This document shows, piece after piece, positions 34,225-42,535 of a DNA stretch of 64,000 nucleotides. Both the position numbers and the translations under genes were made by a program. The stretch is from Caprella mutica (taxonomy: Eukaryota; Arthropoda; Malacostraca; Amphipoda; Caprellidae). The stretch spans positions 1 through 64,000 of the forward strand of contig CANNZV010001834.1 in assembly GCA_947561585.1 (NCBI GenBank), read 5' to 3'. The notes under the pieces were generated by a model. It worked only from the letters and a program-made list of their open reading frames with translations. It was not told the DNA's origin and ran no database searches. The stretch's first letter is position 1. Each line of letters begins with the position of its first letter.

Positions 34225-37200
34225 CTACGCGCTGTCATATTTGGGTTCTTTATTAGACTTAACACGTTCTAACGTTTTGCCTTGTACCCAAGGTATATCC
34301 TTTATTGGGCCCTTAGACCGCAAGTGTCTTTCATTAAAGGACTCTACACTTGCTGTATTTTTAACAAAAGGGTAGTTACGTTTTTCTAAAATATTCTTAA
34401 TCTTAGCAGACCTTTCATAGCTTTCAATTATACGTTCCTTACTGTCAAATCCTTCAAACTCTGAATCACCGTTTAAACTATTCTTAGGCGAGTCTAGATG
34501 TAAGATTAAAGAGTGTCTTTCATGCTCATGACTCAAATCTTCCATCTCAGCAGAATCTATAGAGGGCAATTCAAAAGTCCCTGTACTACTGAAAGACCAG
34601 TCTAACAAATTCCATTCATTGAAACTTCCAGTACCTATACTCTGATTATTAGGACATGATGACTCAACGTCCTCCAACCATCCCAGACTCGACCTCAGGA
34701 CAGCAAGACATCCAGCGAGATCCTCCACAGTGTTTGTACGATCTTTAGACATATTATTCTTTTCCAAGCAACAGCTAGTGCATGAATCTCCTGTCGAAGT
34801 GAAGATATGAATTGGAGATGGTTCTCGCTCGTTAATTACTGGATTTCGAACATTACGTTGCACATATGGAGAAAATCCCGAGAATCCAGAACTGCTATCC
34901 GAGGAAGAGTCAAGGGACGAGATGGAGCCGCCGATACATAGTTCATTAACACCTGGAAAAATAACATGGTCATTATCATCATCAATTAACGGTTCATCAT
35001 CATTCATCTTATACTGGGGATGGGTCAGAATATAATCAGGGGGAGATTTAAATAGTCTTAATTTACTATAATGTGCCCTTGATAATTGACCACCATTCAA
35101 ATCTTTTATCTCATACGTTAGGCCATTGCGATGAGCAATAACTACTTCAAACGGTCCTTGAAAATTAGGTAAAAACTTATTAGTAGACAAAAATCCTCGC
35201 GTTTGAGTTTTTAGTAGCACTTTCTGACCAACGTTAAAGGGAATGAAGTTAGGGTGACCAGGTCTCCACGTATCTACTACAGGGTTCAATACTGAATTTA
35301 ACTCCATACAGTGAGCTCTTTTAAGTAGGAAATCGGATGGTGACATACCTAACTCCACATGAACGGTGTTATTATAGGTGATTAGAGCCTTAGGTAGAAG
35401 CTCTTCCCACTCACCTTCCGCGCTGCCCAGACTACGAAGTAAATTCTTGATGGTCCGATTTACGCGTTCGATGGCACCATTTGACGTAGGCTGGTAGGGT
35501 GTCGTTAATCTGTGTCTTACGCCGTATTCTTCCAAAAAGCAATTGAATTCTTCAGATGTGAATTCCGGTCCGTTATCAGATAGGATGCTTGTCGGAACTC
35601 TGGGCATAAAAGGGAAAACTTTAGTTCTGAAAGCCCTAACCACAGTGGAACTCTTCTTATCCTTAATTGGTATGGCTGTTACCCACTTCGAATAATGATC
35701 GACTACAGTCAAGCACCCTATATAACCCTGACGTGAACGTGGAAAAGATACCAGATCAGTGGCAACTAGTTCAAATGGGTAGCTTGACTGAATCTTCTGC
35801 ACAGGTGGGTTTACTGTACGTCTGAAATCCTTGATAAGCTGACAATCCGAACAAGTAGAGCAGACGTCGTCGCATACCATATATCTTGATGGATGCCAGA
35901 ACACGCTGTCTATGATGTTGATAAGTTTGTCGCGGCCTATATGTGCTAGGTGACCATGCAAGACTAACACTGTGCCAACAAGAAAATGAAAAGGCACAAT
36001 AACTATATTATCACACATCAACAGTCCACTTACTAATGATAATTTAGAACGATGCCGCTTAAATTGTTTGACTTTAGCTGGCCAAGCCTTTACATCAGTT
36101 CCCTTACTCAATAGTCTGTACAGAGTTCTTAAGATAATACAGCTTGACTGCAACGATTTGAGTGAGTCACGATCTCTTATCAAAGCCAAACCAGTTACAG
36201 AAGATGAGGCTCCTTCCAATTCAAATCTAAATTCGTTGCCTATGGATTTCACTTGAAGAGTATGAGATTTAATAGGAGAAGAAGTTACAGATAGAACAAT
36301 TGGTGACATAGAATCAAAACCATCCATTTCAAAAATACAAATTGGACTGCCTTTCCGTTTAAGCTGATTTGACATAAAGCATATTTCTAATTGGTACTCA
36401 TTCAAAAAATCATATCCGATCAATACGCAATAGGGAAAACAATCCGTCTCCACTACAGCAAATTTGTGAGGCGTACTCATCTCAAGGTTTTCGATATTAA
36501 GCAGAGTTTCATACGTTTTTGTGATGGTTCTTTTGTATCCTGAAAAGCCTACAATATCACATACCTTTCCTTCTTCTACTTGTACTGGAAATTTCTCGTT
36601 CAGACTCTCCAAGACAGCACCTGACATCAAACTGATCTCTGCTCCGGTGTCGATTATGGCGCAGCATTTAACACTACCTATCATAATATTAATCCTTGGA
36701 AGGGAGCAACCGACGTGAGAGCAATGCTGACCAGGGGATACGACTAGATTAATATTCACATCTTCAATACCGTAACTACTATCATCTTCACGATTAGGAT
36801 TAGTGTAAGACAAAGGTGACTCAGGACGTTGCACAGTATACATCGAACATTTACCAATATCGGGAGCATTATAATTGTTTAATTCTACAAGGGGATTGAA
36901 GTGTATACCACTTAGGCACTGCAACTGAATAACATCATCATAAGGTTCGAATTGATAAATAACTGGTGAATCGGCCCAAAAATAAACGTGAATGCTAATC
37001 TTAAAAATTTTACTAGCTGCCATGAGTAGATCAAAGGAGGGTAATTGACCTCGAAAACGCATAAGGCGCAGGTTTCTCCTAGTTACCCGATCTAATGAGA
37101 GTTTATATTTAACATGATTTGATAGGATTTCATCAACTAACCGCTCTCTTAAATCCTGTGCATCACCAGTGAAGACTCCCTTCTGTGGATCTCTCATTAT

Positions 37201-39192
37201 ACATCTATGCAGACTCACCAGCATAGAGTCTCCTCCACCAGGCACAGGTGTACCATCTATCACCAATCCACAGGGCAGTGAGCCACTATCATTACCAGTG
37301 CACTCCATGGGGTTACTGTGGATACGCGACAGAGCGCCAGCAGCTGTGTTCAGCTGTCCAGGGACGTACCTGATTTCGAACACGTAGTCCGACAGTTCCT
37401 CAACGGTTCGTGCTAGCCGAGAACACACGAGCTTCATATTGTGAAGATGGACTAGGGGTTGATGGTCTGTGAACAGTATGAAAGGGACACCATGCAGAAA
37501 CGGCCTGAACGTCTTGATACCCCATCTCAGTGCAGTTAGTTCTCTATCCAGGGTAGAGTAGTTCAGTTGGGCGCCAGTGAACATCATGGATGCAAAGCCT
37601 ATAACCCTGTGAGACTCACCTTGGGTTTGAGCGAGATAAGCACCTGCTCCAAAGCTCGATGCGTCAACCCATAGCTCAAGACTTTCTGCGTCAGTTGAGT
37701 AGTCTGGGTAGGCCAATTCGACTTCATCAGCCATAGCTGTCTTCAGGCCCTCGAATGCATCGTCCATCTCGCTGGTCCATTCTAGTTCACAATTTCTCTT
37801 ACCACTAGTTAGACAGGATAGAGGGCGTTGCATGACCGAACAATTAGGCAAGAATTTACGTTGGAAATTAATGAGGCCTAAGAATTCACGCAACTCACCT
37901 TTGCTCTTTGGCTTAGGATACTCATGAATTTTATTCACGTATTCAGGTGTTTTCCTAATACCATTGGTGCTGACAATATGTCCTAAGAATTCCACTTCGG
38001 TTCTAAAGAAATCACATTTAGAGGCATTGATCTTTAGTTTATAATTCTCCAGAGTACTAAGCACCTTATAAACCAACTCCAAATGTTCCTTAAAGGAATT
38101 ACCCATTATGAGAATGTCATCAATATAAATGATTACCTTATTTGATGGCAATGACCCCAACACGGACTGAATCTGGCGCTGGAACGCCGAAGGAGCATTG
38201 CGAAGCCCAAAGCTTAACCTCTTGAACTGCCAGTGGTTCCTTGGAGTAGCGAATGCAGTGTAGCTCCTTGATTCTTCATCTATCGGAATCTGGTAATATG
38301 ATTTGACCAAATCCAACCGAGTGAACCACTTCGTACCGTACAAACCAAATAAAGAGTCCGATATGTTGGGCATAGGATGACGTTCGGGAATGGTGACCTT
38401 ATTTAACTTACGGTAATCCAGACACATCCTAAGGCCACCACCCTTCTTAATTACAGGTACGATAGGAGCATTCCAAGGGGAAACGCTCGGTTCTATAATA
38501 TCTAAGGAGTGAAGCTCCTTGCATTGTCTTTCTATCTCATCTGCCACTGGTGGTGAGAATCTCCTAGGTCTTATATAAATAGGAGTATCGTTACTAAGTT
38601 TGATAGCGTGCTCTGTCACTCTAGCATGACCAAGGTCAAATTCGCCAGCACTAAATACTTTTTTAACCTTATGAAGAGTATCTAATACCTGAATTCTTTG
38701 AGACTCTTCTAATTCTGGCAACTTAACCTGATCTAAGAGACTATCCTCTTCTGCCAAGAGCTCATCACAGTCATCATCTACATCCGACGGTAGTTCAACT
38801 ATGGTGGAGACAGTACCTAGCAATTGACCAGCCTGAACTACAGAAGATTTCTCGGGGGCAACACATAAGATAGAATTTGTACCAGAGCTAATGACACCAG
38901 ATAAACCTCTAGTTTCTTTAGCCAATTTGGGATCCATTCGATCATCACTATAAAGGAAAGATTGGTCTCTGTCAAGTAAAGGAATACAGAATCTAATAGG
39001 CACCCTACCTGAAATACCACGTGTTAAGTCTACCGTTCTGTCAGCATAGCAATCAATATTCTTAAATACAGTTCTACTAACAACGCCAATATCAGTCAAA
39101 TGAAATTCTATGGAACTGTTCTTATTGACATGTTTTACCATCATTTTATCTTTAACACAAATCCCAATACAGTTTCCCCTCAAAAAAATCAA
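34225..39192 (-). CDS. Gypsy 1 Pol: RT, RNase H, OTU-like segment, second retropepsin, integrase, tail (about 1655 aa)
   Basis: Domains by residue from 39192: reverse transcriptase about 195-440 with LDLVKSYYQ and YIDD (356-359); RNase H about 500-625 with VDAS, DREL, FTDH and AAGALSR, where relatives have AADALSR, so the last catalytic Asp is Gly; OTU-like segment 652-768 (nt 36889-37239) with GGGDSM where OTU proteases have a Gly-Asn-Cys core, and a matching IHFNP; second retropepsin about 836-935 with IIDTGAEISL and VLIGYDFL; integrase zinc-binding H1084, H1100, C1114, C1117 and catalytic D1146, D1206, E1242 (DD35E); GPFEVV-type C-terminal domain about 1320; then about 270 residues rich in Ser and acidic residues. 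The frame is +1 relative to the retropepsin 1 frame, and the start used here is a TTG/first sense codon, so translation must come from frameshifting or from an intact sibling. It makes DNA copies and integrates them. Confidence 0.92.
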   Translation of the reverse strand: MIFLRGNCIGICVKDKMMVKHVNKNSSIEFHLTDIGVVSRTVFKNIDCYADRTVDLTRGISGRVPIRFCIPLLDRDQSFLYSDDRMDPKLAKETRGLSGVISSGTNSILCVAPEKSSVVQAGQLLGTVSTIVELPSDVDDDCDELLAEEDSLLDQVKLPELEESQRIQVLDTLHKVKKVFSAGEFDLGHARVTEHAIKLSNDTPIYIRPRRFSPPVADEIERQCKELHSLDIIEPSVSPWNAPIVPVIKKGGGLRMCLDYRKLNKVTIPERHPMPNISDSLFGLYGTKWFTRLDLVKSYYQIPIDEESRSYTAFATPRNHWQFKRLSFGLRNAPSAFQRQIQSVLGSLPSNKVIIYIDDILIMGNSFKEHLELVYKVLSTLENYKLKINASKCDFFRTEVEFLGHIVSTNGIRKTPEYVNKIHEYPKPKSKGELREFLGLINFQRKFLPNCSVMQRPLSCLTSGKRNCELEWTSEMDDAFEGLKTAMADEVELAYPDYSTDAESLELWVDASSFGAGAYLAQTQGESHRVIGFASMMFTGAQLNYSTLDRELTALRWGIKTFRPFLHGVPFILFTDHQPLVHLHNMKLVCSRLARTVEELSDYVFEIRYVPGQLNTAAGALSRIHSNPMECTGNDSGSLPCGLVIDGTPVPGGGDSMLVSLHRCIMRDPQKGVFTGDAQDLRERLVDEILSNHVKYKLSLDRVTRRNLRLMRFRGQLPSFDLLMAASKIFKISIHVYFWADSPVIYQFEPYDDVIQLQCLSGIHFNPLVELNNYNAPDIGKCSMYTVQRPESPLSYTNPNREDDSSYGIEDVNINLVVSPGQHCSHVGCSLPRINIMIGSVKCCAIIDTGAEISLMSGAVLESLNEKFPVQVEEGKVCDIVGFSGYKRTITKTYETLLNIENLEMSTPHKFAVVETDCFPYCVLIGYDFLNEYQLEICFMSNQLKRKGSPICIFEMDGFDSMSPIVLSVTSSPIKSHTLQVKSIGNEFRFELEGASSSVTGLALIRDRDSLKSLQSSCIILRTLYRLLSKGTDVKAWPAKVKQFKRHRSKLSLVSGLLMCDNIVIVPFHFLVGTVLVLHGHLAHIGRDKLINIIDSVFWHPSRYMVCDDVCSTCSDCQLIKDFRRTVNPPVQKIQSSYPFELVATDLVSFPRSRQGYIGCLTVVDHYSKWVTAIPIKDKKSSTVVRAFRTKVFPFMPRVPTSILSDNGPEFTSEEFNCFLEEYGVRHRLTTPYQPTSNGAIERVNRTIKNLLRSLGSAEGEWEELLPKALITYNNTVHVELGMSPSDFLLKRAHCMELNSVLNPVVDTWRPGHPNFIPFNVGQKVLLKTQTRGFLSTNKFLPNFQGPFEVVIAHRNGLTYEIKDLNGGQLSRAHYSKLRLFKSPPDYILTHPQYKMNDDEPLIDDDNDHVIFPGVNELCIGGSISSLDSSSDSSSGFSGFSPYVQRNVRNPVINEREPSPIHIFTSTGDSCTSCCLEKNNMSKDRTNTVEDLAGCLAVLRSSLGWLEDVESSCPNNQSIGTGSFNEWNLLDWSFSSTGTFELPSIDSAEMEDLSHEHERHSLILHLDSPKNSLNGDSEFEGFDSKERIIESYERSAKIKNILEKRNYPFVKNTASVESFNERHLRSKGPIKDIPWVQGKTLERVKSNKEPKYDSA
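36388..36687 (-). other. Second retropepsin domain in gypsy 1 Pol
   Basis: Residues about 836-935: IIDTGAEISLMSG active-site loop (D848), then a middle with a flap-like VGFSGYKR, and YCVLIGYDFL (hydrophobic-hydrophobic-Gly) at the end. All catalytic signatures are retained. It is distinct from the retropepsin at 39152-39649. Confidence 0.85.
36889..37239 (-). other. OTU-like domain in gypsy 1 Pol (Cys-to-Ser)
   Basis: Residues 652-768 of Pol follow the OTU peptidase pattern: Gly-rich loop and Ser656 (GGGDSMLVSL) at the nucleophile site, LRERLVDEILSNHVKY like the OTU 'LR..vv.yl..n' helix, LLMAASKIFKISIHVYF like the 'alA..y...i.Vy' strand, and His764 (GIHFNP) like the terminal H-Y-N motif. Ser replaces the catalytic Cys. 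The assignment rests on motif order, not on a search. Confidence 0.68.
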
Positions 39193-39649
39193 TTCCTAAA
39201 AACAGTGAGTTATTCATAATACAATTATTAGGAAATACATGGAAATCAATGTCATTAAACACAATACTACCTACTTGCAATGAACATCTACTTTTACCAT
39301 TTGTTACCATTACATCACTACCTAAAACTTTGAGTTTTACTTCACTAGGAACAATGTCAAGATTCAACTCTTTGGCTAGGGAACTTGATATTAATGAGTA
39401 GGCAGCGCCCGAATCAATTATAGCGTTGGTATTATGGACTTTATTAAGGGTTACATCAATTTTAAAATTATTGGGAGAATCCTCATACAATAAATTAATA
39501 ATCTTGTGAGGCCTACAGTTTGTCTCTTCCTTGGAGTTTCTCTTTTCTTCATTTGCATCCTCTTCATTCAGTAGTTGAGAGGTGAATACCAAGGGTTTCT
39601 CAGCGTCGATTTCTAAAGGTATCTTGGGGACCAAATTCTTCAATCTCAA
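39152..39649 (-). CDS. Gypsy 1 retropepsin 1
   Basis: 165 codons from Met 39649; the same frame is likely read by -1 slippage from Gag. It has AIIDSGAAYSLISSS (catalytic Asp in D-S-G), KVLGSDV in the flap region, and SLFLGIDFF as the Gly-Ile-Asp-type C-terminal strand. It overlaps the Pol frame near 39176-39192, where a run of seven T (minus strand, gattttttt) sits at the frame change; one T fewer would fuse the two frames. The protein cleaves the polyprotein into mature parts. Confidence 0.85.
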   Translation of the reverse strand: MRLKNLVPKIPLEIDAEKPLVFTSQLLNEEDANEEKRNSKEETNCRPHKIINLLYEDSPNNFKIDVTLNKVHNTNAIIDSGAAYSLISSSLAKELNLDIVPSEVKLKVLGSDVMVTNGKSRCSLQVGSIVFNDIDFHVFPNNCIMNNSLFLGIDFFEGKLYWDLC

Positions 39650-39675
39650 TCCCTTCCCCGTGGAATTGAGAACCT

Positions 39676-41718
39676 CTAGTTTGACGCTTCTGCTTCACTT
39701 CGGGAAAATTTGGGGTTGTATTTGGCACACTCTTTCATCATGTGCTCACCTCCACAAATAAGGCAAGCATTGTTAGCCCTCCAACAACTACTCTCCATGT
39801 GGTTCTTCTTGCCACAAAAGGAACAAAATTTATGTGGAGCACGAGAATCTTGCCTCCTTGATCTCTCTGGGGTCCACTGTCTTGAAGAAGATTGTTGTCT
39901 TGGACTTTCATCATACCTCATGCCAGAAGAGCGACGTTGTTTTGGATAGTCCGATCTGCCAGATTGCCAATGATCAGGGGACTGCCATTTGTTATCAGTC
40001 TTAGGTGAAAAGCTACGGTCCTGTCCAAGAGCACCACCACGTTCAGGGGTTCGATGTCGGAAATGGCCCTGAGACCAAAATTGTCTGCCATGAGAGGGCT
40101 CAAATCCAACATTGTTATTATCGTCTCGGCGACCTGGCACGTGTTTCTGCAATTCGTCTGACCACATGATAGTGTGAGGACGAGGTAGTTCAGCCTGCAA
40201 GTCTGCTGCCAATTGCATAATAGCTGAGAAGTTTAAGTGCTTTTGTGTGCCACCAGATGTTGCCTTCATGACCTTTTCCATATCACATATCTTCTCCCTT
40301 ATTCTGTGAGGAATTTGTAAGAGGAACGTTTGCCTAAGCATCTTTGCAGCTTCCCTAGGTGACTTTGGAAACGCCAATTCCGCCAGTTCCATGAGTCTCA
40401 TGCCAAATAAGTCGAGAGTTTCCTCAGATTTTGGTGACGCTTCTTCAAACTTTTTCCGCCAGTATGCTCGGCCTCCTATCTTCTGCTTCTTGAAATGCGC
40501 CAGCAGCCTCTCCTTCATTTGGTCATACTTTAGTCTTCTTCCTCCACATATTTTGTAGACATTTAATAAGTCTCCCGTTAAGAACTGCTCTAGTTGTTGG
40601 CATTTGTCACGCGAGTCCCCTCTAAATTTAGATTTGAAGTATGACTCGTATGAAGACAAGAAACTCCTTAGGTGCAATTTTCCATCCATTTGGAAAATTG
40701 GTGGAGTGACGATTTCTCTCTTGTCTATTCTCTTCTTTCCACGCCTACGAGGTACAGAAACTCTCTCATCACTGCTAAAGGAATCTACTGAGGACGAACA
40801 AGATGAGTCTGATTCTATTGACGTATCTGAGGACAATATAATTTCCTCAATCTTCTCTGCCTGGGTGGAGAACAAGGTCGACTTCATTGTTGGGAGTTGG
40901 GTTGATGGGAATTTGGTTGATGGGAGTTGGGTTGATGGGAGTTGGGTTGATGGGAGTTGGGTTGATGGGAGTTGGGTTGATGGGAGTTGGGTTGATGGGA
41001 GTTTGAAGTCTGTTAAGAATTTGAATTCTGTTGGGCTCCTCTTGAACTCCTTTATAATGTGGGTGCACCGTTTATCTGCTGCAGTGTCATTCCAGTAGGG
41101 ATTCCGGGCTAACATCTTCAGCATTTCATTCCACTCAGCATATGTCAACGGAGAGGCATCCTCATTTCTGTGTGGAGCAGTCTCTGGACTATCTGACATT
41201 AGTTTTATCAGTTGTACTGCTGCTGAGGAGCAGTCCTCGGGAGACACTTCCAGGGATCCTCCATGCCATTGAGGGAACACAGAACATCTCAATTCATCCA
41301 TCGCCTGAAGGTTGAAGGAATTGGCAACCTCACCAAACTTCTCATTGATAAAATCTGCCCGGACCTGTGGATGGCTGAACTGCTGCAGAAGTCCCTGATA
41401 TGCTACTACCCTTGTCAACAACCTGACTTCATACTCGTTCTGTAGCTTTCTTGTCTTTGTGCTCTCTCCTTTATTATCTTCTCCATTCCTCCACATTCTC
41501 CGGTATCCAAAGGGCTGTTCAGCATTCTTCGTGTCGACTCCGAAGTCGCCATTCTCCACCTCACACCTCTCATCATTTTTCTGTTTTGGCCTTGCTCCTT
41601 TAGACACACCAGGACCACCCCTAGCTTCAACCTCACTTCGTACATCTCCTGACCTCACTTCAGGGGGCGAGTTAGTTAATCCCATTTTTAGCTTTCTTCT
41701 ACGTTGATAACAGAACAA
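39676..41718 (-). CDS. Gypsy 1 Gag (about 669-680 aa)
   Basis: The start is Met at 41718 or, more likely, Met at 41685 (MGLTNSPPEV). The N-terminal half includes a coiled, charged region, then six tandem LPSTQ pentapeptides (residues about 241-272, nt 40880-41005), a Ser-rich acidic stretch (SSDTSIESDSSCSS), and a capsid-like segment (LRSFLSSYESYFKSKF, LLAHFKKQKIGGRAYWRKKF, LFGMRLMELA). The C terminus has two cysteine clusters: CSFCGKKNHMESSC and CLICGGEHMMKEC, CCHC-type zinc knuckles that bind RNA. It assembles the particle. The stop at 39676 lies in the -1 overlap with the retropepsin frame. Confidence 0.9.
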   Translation of the reverse strand: MFCYQRRRKLKMGLTNSPPEVRSGDVRSEVEARGGPGVSKGARPKQKNDERCEVENGDFGVDTKNAEQPFGYRRMWRNGEDNKGESTKTRKLQNEYEVRLLTRVVAYQGLLQQFSHPQVRADFINEKFGEVANSFNLQAMDELRCSVFPQWHGGSLEVSPEDCSSAAVQLIKLMSDSPETAPHRNEDASPLTYAEWNEMLKMLARNPYWNDTAADKRCTHIIKEFKRSPTEFKFLTDFKLPSTQLPSTQLPSTQLPSTQLPSTQLPSTKFPSTQLPTMKSTLFSTQAEKIEEIILSSDTSIESDSSCSSSVDSFSSDERVSVPRRRGKKRIDKREIVTPPIFQMDGKLHLRSFLSSYESYFKSKFRGDSRDKCQQLEQFLTGDLLNVYKICGGRRLKYDQMKERLLAHFKKQKIGGRAYWRKKFEEASPKSEETLDLFGMRLMELAELAFPKSPREAAKMLRQTFLLQIPHRIREKICDMEKVMKATSGGTQKHLNFSAIMQLAADLQAELPRPHTIMWSDELQKHVPGRRDDNNNVGFEPSHGRQFWSQGHFRHRTPERGGALGQDRSFSPKTDNKWQSPDHWQSGRSDYPKQRRSSGMRYDESPRQQSSSRQWTPERSRRQDSRAPHKFCSFCGKKNHMESSCWRANNACLICGGEHMMKECAKYNPKFSRSEAEASN
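40880..41005 (-). repeat. 15-bp coding repeat (LPSTQ) in gypsy 1 Gag
   Basis: Six near-perfect copies plus degenerate ones (LPSTKF, LPTMK) of gttgggttgatgggag-type 15-mers. The unit is a multiple of three so the frame is kept. Confidence 0.9.
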
Positions 41719-41741
41719 TCACATCCCGTCGAAGATGCCAC

Positions 41742-42394
41742 TGTAATAGTCGGGTCAAACTATCCACATTAACAACTGTGATTGTCCTATTCGTATGCTA
41801 ATTGTTCTCTTTCTTTCAGGTATGGTCAGGAGGAATGAGGAGATGGACTTCAGGTAATTGTATTGATGTAACGGATGGAGGTATACAAGAGGCGAGGATA
41901 TGGTACAAGGTTTATGATGAGTTGAGATACGTTATGAGATTGAGTACAAGAATGAGAATGAGAATGATAGTGAGAGGTGCGAGGGAAACAGGTACCCTCT
42001 GTAAAAGAAGATCAATATTAGTAATCTATTACAATCATATAACTAATTACATTTCATATATTTAATATTGCACATTGTTTATATTTCATAGTTTTATTCA
42101 ATCATTGCAAATCATATATTTATTAAAATATCACATGTTAAAAAGAGTTTATTTATACCTATATAGAGAATATTAATATACATATATTTACACATTATAA
42201 TTATATACAACTCACTCAGAATGGAGAGGGAGTCAGAAGCAGGGAGGAGTATTTGGAGACCTTTTAATTAGTTGACGTTCAAATAATTCATATTAATAAT
42301 TAAACATTTAATAGTGATTCTGTAAAGATAAAACATAGGGTTAAAATTATAGCGAAGTTTTCAATTATAATACTATCACATCTCCACGTCTACA
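41742..42394 (-). repeat. Gypsy 1 5' LTR
   Basis: 653 bp; followed on the minus strand by the putative primer site and the Gag frame. Confidence 0.93.
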
Positions 42395-42398
42395 GCGT

Positions 42399-42478
42399 TC
42401 CTTTAAGTTATGCACTAATCTAGGGTAATATGTTTCCACTTAGTGTATCTGTTAACAAACACATTTCATACTCCTCTA
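42399..42478 (-). repeat. Gypsy 2 3' LTR, element-proximal part
   Basis: The remaining 80 bp of the 3' LTR split by gypsy 1; continues the sequence of 32869-33165. The purine tract (minus strand GAGGGGAGA) follows at 42479-42490. Confidence 0.88.
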
Positions 42479-42535
42479 TCTCCCCTCAAGTTTCCAATAT
42501 CTATATTTTAGTAGTGGGAACTGATGTTGTTGAAA

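Larger units (their letters stand above)
33166..42394 (-). mobile_element. Ty3/gypsy LTR retrotransposon 'gypsy 1', inserted in the gypsy 2 LTR
   Basis: LTRs 41742-42394 (5') and 33166-33818 (3'), both 653 bp, begin TGTAATAGTC and end ACGTCTACA on the plus strand; I see one difference (ttaacaac versus ttaataac). Target duplication GCGT at 33162-33165 and 42395-42398. Putative primer site TGGCATCTTCGACGGGATG on the minus strand from 41740 downward; polypurine tract GGTGGGGAGGTA next to the 3' LTR at 33819. Coding order on the minus strand is Gag, retropepsin 1, and a long RT-RNaseH-OTU-retropepsin2-integrase frame. It is the youngest element of the nest. Confidence 0.93.
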
